This document shows, in pieces, positions 60,741-64,000 of a DNA stretch of 64,000 bases (within the stretch, counting starts at the first letter, position 1; each line of letters begins with the position of its first letter). The notes below the pieces were generated by a model that was given only the letters and a program-made list of their open reading frames with translations, had not been told where the DNA came from and did not search any database. The DNA lies in assembly GCA_016800925.1 (NCBI GenBank), contig JABCPU010000049.1, positions 62,001 to 126,000 of the forward strand. Direction: 5' to 3'. This DNA is from Suillus spraguei (taxonomy: Eukaryota; Basidiomycota; Agaricomycetes; Boletales; Suillaceae). The position numbers were made by a program, and so were the translations under genes.

Positions 60741-62067
60741 CCTCAGTGGAGCTGATGTATCTGGAGTCAAGGTAGATTTTGACCTCATCTACTGGTCCTG
60801 GCATCTCCAAAGTGGCATGGTCATTTCCCTTGTAGATGTACTTGTGGATGTATTTCACAGACTTGATAGAAGTGCAGACTTCAAGATTGATGTGGCAGTT
60901 TAATTCCACCAGGAGTTGTGGAGGGTGAGAAACAACATCTTTGTTGGTGAATATAGTGTTATTCTTCTGGACAGTGCGACCATTGTCAGGTCTTGCATAC
61001 TCTGGATAGCCATCCTCCTTCATCAATGTCTGGGCACAGAAAGACTTTGGAAAGTGCTTTTTGCAATATCCATTCTCCAAGCAACATTCTGGAGAGCAGG
61101 GGTCATGAAGCATGTATTTCTCCACAGCCTCATAGAGTTGGGGATGGACATTTCTGTCAGGGATCTGAGTGGAGATGAAGGAGTCTATTTGTTCCACAGT
61201 ATGAATCTCGTGGTCTGGATCCAGGAAGATGAGAAGGTGCATGTGAGGCAGACCACACTTTTGATATTCAATGGTGTACACCAATCCTGAAACCTTGCCA
61301 TAGTAGCCTTTGTGAACCTTCTTTAGCAGGGCCTGCTGCTTTTGATAGAATATGCGAGCCACTAAGTCTGGATGGTCCACAGCAGTTTGACCTACATAAG
61401 AAAACTTGTCAGGATCAAGTCATAATAATGCATCAGTATGTCACTTTACCTGGAAGGAGATTCTCAGTAATCTCAGGCCAGTTCCCATTGGCAGTCATTG
61501 TCAGGAAGAGATCAGGTTTCTTGCAGGCACAGCAGATAGCCAAGGAGTCCTGCAGTAGCTGCTGCATATAGCGAGGGCTTCCAGAATGAGAGGAGGGAAG
61601 GATTATAGCACGACCTGTCTCAGCCAAATTGCCCACTCCATCATTGAGAATATTGTCTGTGAGGCCTTGGTAGTAGTCAGCCCTGATCTTCTTCTAGTTG
61701 TTTCTTATCCAGTTGAGTCTGCTCTGCTCAATGGATGCCCAAGCATCAACAACATACTGCTGGAACAGCCTTCCACCACAAAAGATGTTGTTGTGGTCAA
61801 TGCGAGCTGGACGGGGATGAAGACGAAAGGCATAATACAGCAGCTGAGTCACTTTTTTGGCACATGCACGTCCACCCTGAGGAATGATCATATCAATGTA
61901 GAGGTCCCAGCCATCCTCTCCATTAGGAAAGAGAAGGACATAATTAAGACAGGCATATGCATGGTTGAGTTGACTGATGTGCCTAAGTCGACCATTTTGA
62001 TAATATAAAATGATGTCATGTTCATGAGACACCTCAGATCCATTTCCAGGAAGAGCTGCAGCAATTT
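60741..62067 (-). pseudogene. Helitron Rep part (HUH endonuclease)
   Basis: Continues from the N-terminal part across solo LTR 2. It contains EIAAALPGNGSEVSHEHDII, then LNHAYACLNYVLLFPNGEDG, the HUH-type motif CGLPHMHLLIFL near 61250, and the two-tyrosine segment VKYIHKYIYKGND near 60830. A TAG at 61694 interrupts WIRNN-KKIRADYYQGLTDN where a Gln codon is expected. A short intron at about 61392-61450 joins ENLLPG to QTAVDHPDLV. Confidence 0.88.
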
Positions 62068-62072
62068 CATTG

Positions 62073-62548
62073 TGTTACAGTCGTACGTGCCCCTATTCAT
62101 TTTCTACCTCCTTTGCTTTGTATATTATGTAACATGGCTCTGACTCATATGCTCAACGCATCTGTACTATAGTTGCCTTCCTTCTTTGGATACGCACTTA
62201 CAGTCTCACATCTCCTTTCTTGGTCCGTGTGCACATATTGATCTATTTAAGCACGTTGTATTACACTTGTATACTTTACTTTAATCTTACTGGGTTTTAC
62301 CTGGAATATCCTTCACTTAGGCCTCCAACCTAAGTCGTCTTGAATTGTCTCTAAGTCTAAGCACTCCTTAGCCTTAGTCTCTATTCTTGTAGAAACCTCT
62401 TAGATCTATCTTTGAGGCTGAACCCTTGATCATACTTGGAACACGTTCCTTGTACTTTTACCTTGTCCTCTTCTGGACATTGTAGAACTTCCAGCAGACC
62501 GTCCGTATCTTTTCACTGTCGCTGGTGATGCCACCCCAGTTCGTAACA
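62073..62548. mobile_element. solo LTR 2, inserted in the Helitron
   Basis: A 476-bp element from TGTTACAG to CGTAACA, flanked by a perfect 5-bp duplication CATTG (62068-62072 and 62549-62553). Its sequence differs from solo LTR 1, so a second retrotransposon family was involved. Removing it rejoins RYNLPTAN to EIAAALPG. Confidence 0.88.
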
Positions 62549-62553
62549 CATTG

Positions 62554-63994
62554 GCAGTGGGAAGGTTATATCTTTGACCATCTGTGCCTGGCAGGAAGTG
62601 AATATGCACAGAAACATCTGTCTGCTCCTCTGGAGGCTTCTCTTGCATGATTTGATAGGCTTGCTTGTAGACAGCAGCATAGGGGTGTTTTCGATGCAAC
62701 ATGTCATGCAGATCTCTGAGAATCTGAGATCAAGACCTTCATTTCCAGGACGGGTGGTGTGGATGTTGGTGGCTTCTTCAGAGTCATATATATAAAGTTG
62801 TGCATATGAAGGCTGGACACCCTCTGGAGGTAGAAGACTGCCCATGAGGTGATGGAGAGAGCCATGGATATGAAAAGCATTTGGACCAGATCCTTGAAGA
62901 GCACAATCCTCAATGTTGACACCAACAGAGGTAAATACAAGAGCACTGTTGTATTGGCGAATTTTTGACACAAATGTTCTGTCTCTATATGCCTGCTCCA
63001 GCTCAGGTGGCCATGCTGGAAATGGGGGAAGGCTGACTTGGCCTTACAAGCAGCACATACCAAAGCGAGGGTTTTGCAAAGAGGAGTTGGAGAGTCTTTC
63101 ACATGCAAAGTGAAGTGCATGACATTTGGACACTCCACATTAGGGGACCAAGAGTGTGATGGTTGGCTGGTTCTGTATATGGTTGAGCTCCATCAGGAAT
63201 AGAATAACCTGATTGATATGCTGGTTGTCCTCTGCTTCATGCTCCTGGTGTTGTTCCTGCTGCTGGATTCTCCTTCTCTCTTCATCATCTGCATGTTGCT
63301 CTTGAGATATTGGGTCATTATATTCATGTAGTGCCTCCTCAAGACGCTCCTGCTGCTCATGAACTCTTTGCTGCTCACGGTTATGACGGGCTTCCTCCTG
63401 TTGACCTGCTTGTATAGTAGCCTGAGATTGTCTATCTTCCTGCTGCTGAAATTGCTGCTGGATCTCCTGCTGATGTAATTCCTCCTGTGCTTGTCTATCT
63501 TCCTCCTGCTGGAAATGATGCTGAAACAGATTATTAAATTCTTGATAATCTGGTTGAGGTGGTACAGGCAAAGGTGGTGTAGGATGTGGTACAAAGTGTT
63601 GAAGGAGATTGTTGAAATTGTGAGGACCAACTGCACCCTCATAGTGAATAGGACCATGCATATAATGGTCATAGTTCTGTCTATTCATCTGTTCAGCTTC
63701 CTCTTCCTGCTGCTGTTCACGGTGAGCATCTTCAGCATGTCTAGCAACTATCTCAGCTAGCTGCTGCTGTATGTTGTGTCCCTGTGCAGCTTGCTGCTGC
63801 AGCGTATGAAAGAGTGCCAAGTCATTCTGAGCCTGTCCAAGGGCAGGAGCAGGAGCAGGAGCAAGAGCAGGGCAGGGGCAGGGGCAGGGGCAGGGGCAGG
63901 GGCAGGGGCAGGGGCAGGGGCAGGGGCAGGGGCAGGGCAGGAGGTATTGGTGCTGGTTGTTGTTGAGGATTATTACGCCTTTTCCTTGCAGCAT
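62554..63994 (-). pseudogene. Helitron Rep N-terminal part
   Basis: A Gln-rich, low-complexity N-terminus (63140-63994) includes a Pro-Cys repeat encoded by a GGGGCA microsatellite. A zinc-finger-like segment (CHALHFACERL, NPRFGMCCL) follows, then SKIRQYNSALVFTSVGVNIE, HIHGSLHHLMGSLLPPEG and SYAQLYIYDSEEA, typical of Helitron Rep N-termini. TAA codons at 63140-63142 and 63044-63046 break the frame, the second where Gln would be expected (MCCL-stop-GQVSLPPFP). The ATG at 63994 is 6 bp from the window edge, so the true start may lie outside. Confidence 0.8.
63840..63942. repeat. GGGGCA/GGAGCA hexanucleotide microsatellite
   Basis: About 16 hexanucleotide units, mostly GGGGCA, inside the Helitron N-terminal frame. 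On the minus strand they encode alternating Pro and Cys or Pro and Ala. Confidence 0.9.
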
Positions 63995-64000
63995 GACGTG

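Larger units (their letters stand above)
57381..64000 (-). mobile_element. Helitron (rolling-circle transposon), cut by the window edge
   Basis: A minus-strand RepHel coding region fills 57683-63994, with hairpins of the putative 3' end at 57394-57567. The Rep HUH motif, two-tyrosine region and Pif1-type helicase are all recognisable. The element is interrupted by two solo LTRs and by stops in the Rep part. The 5' end lies outside the window. I did not find a clear CTRR end, so the left border is approximate. Confidence 0.88.

Noticed and set aside
63840..63942. possible CRISPR-like or structural repeat array
   Set aside because: It is a simple hexanucleotide microsatellite inside a transposon coding frame, with no spacers.

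Overview
The window is nuclear DNA of a filamentous basidiomycete, most likely an agaricomycete. The evidence is many 46-66 nt GT-AG introns, class I hydrophobins, a WSC-domain copper radical oxidase, the mushroom families DUF6533 and DUF6535, a PsiD-like decarboxylase and a Helitron. Almost every gene is spliced. Exon joins below were made by eye from reading frame, splice signals and family motifs, and most close exactly in frame.

Left (1-8.6 kb): a tandem duplication of a PsiD-like phosphatidylserine-decarboxylase-family gene (first copy cut by the window edge), about 1.8 kb of unassigned, partly coding-like sequence, then a 0.75 kb tandem array of tRNA-like units. A short inverted paralogue of the next gene follows.

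Centre-left (8.6-31 kb): an unassigned 298-aa protein; a Gti1/Pac2 (WOPR) regulator; a four-WSC copper radical oxidase; SAC3 (mRNA export); an FHA/coiled-coil protein; CDK1; GPN1; a tRNA-Gly(CCC) with an intron; and a small secreted protein.

Centre (31-50.5 kb): two hydrophobin genes in an abutting 1.1 kb tandem duplication; an MFS sugar transporter; an unassigned spliced gene; NSE3 (SMC5/6 complex); a phospholipase C; a DUF6533 membrane protein; a PIN-domain protein; and an LCHN-type DENN protein that shares a 114-bp divergent promoter with prefoldin subunit 5.

Right (51-64 kb): a decayed prefoldin-5 copy, a DUF6535 membrane protein, another prefoldin-5 fragment, and a Helitron that runs off the window. 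The Helitron is broken by two solo LTRs with perfect 5-bp target duplications and by in-frame stops.

Most genes are housekeeping genes without operon-like logic. Five otherwise intact genes each need one extra base to keep frame, mostly at G/C runs, which suggests residual assembly indels. The most unusual features are the tRNA-like array, the tiny CDK1 exons, and the inverted pair of the unassigned gene family.
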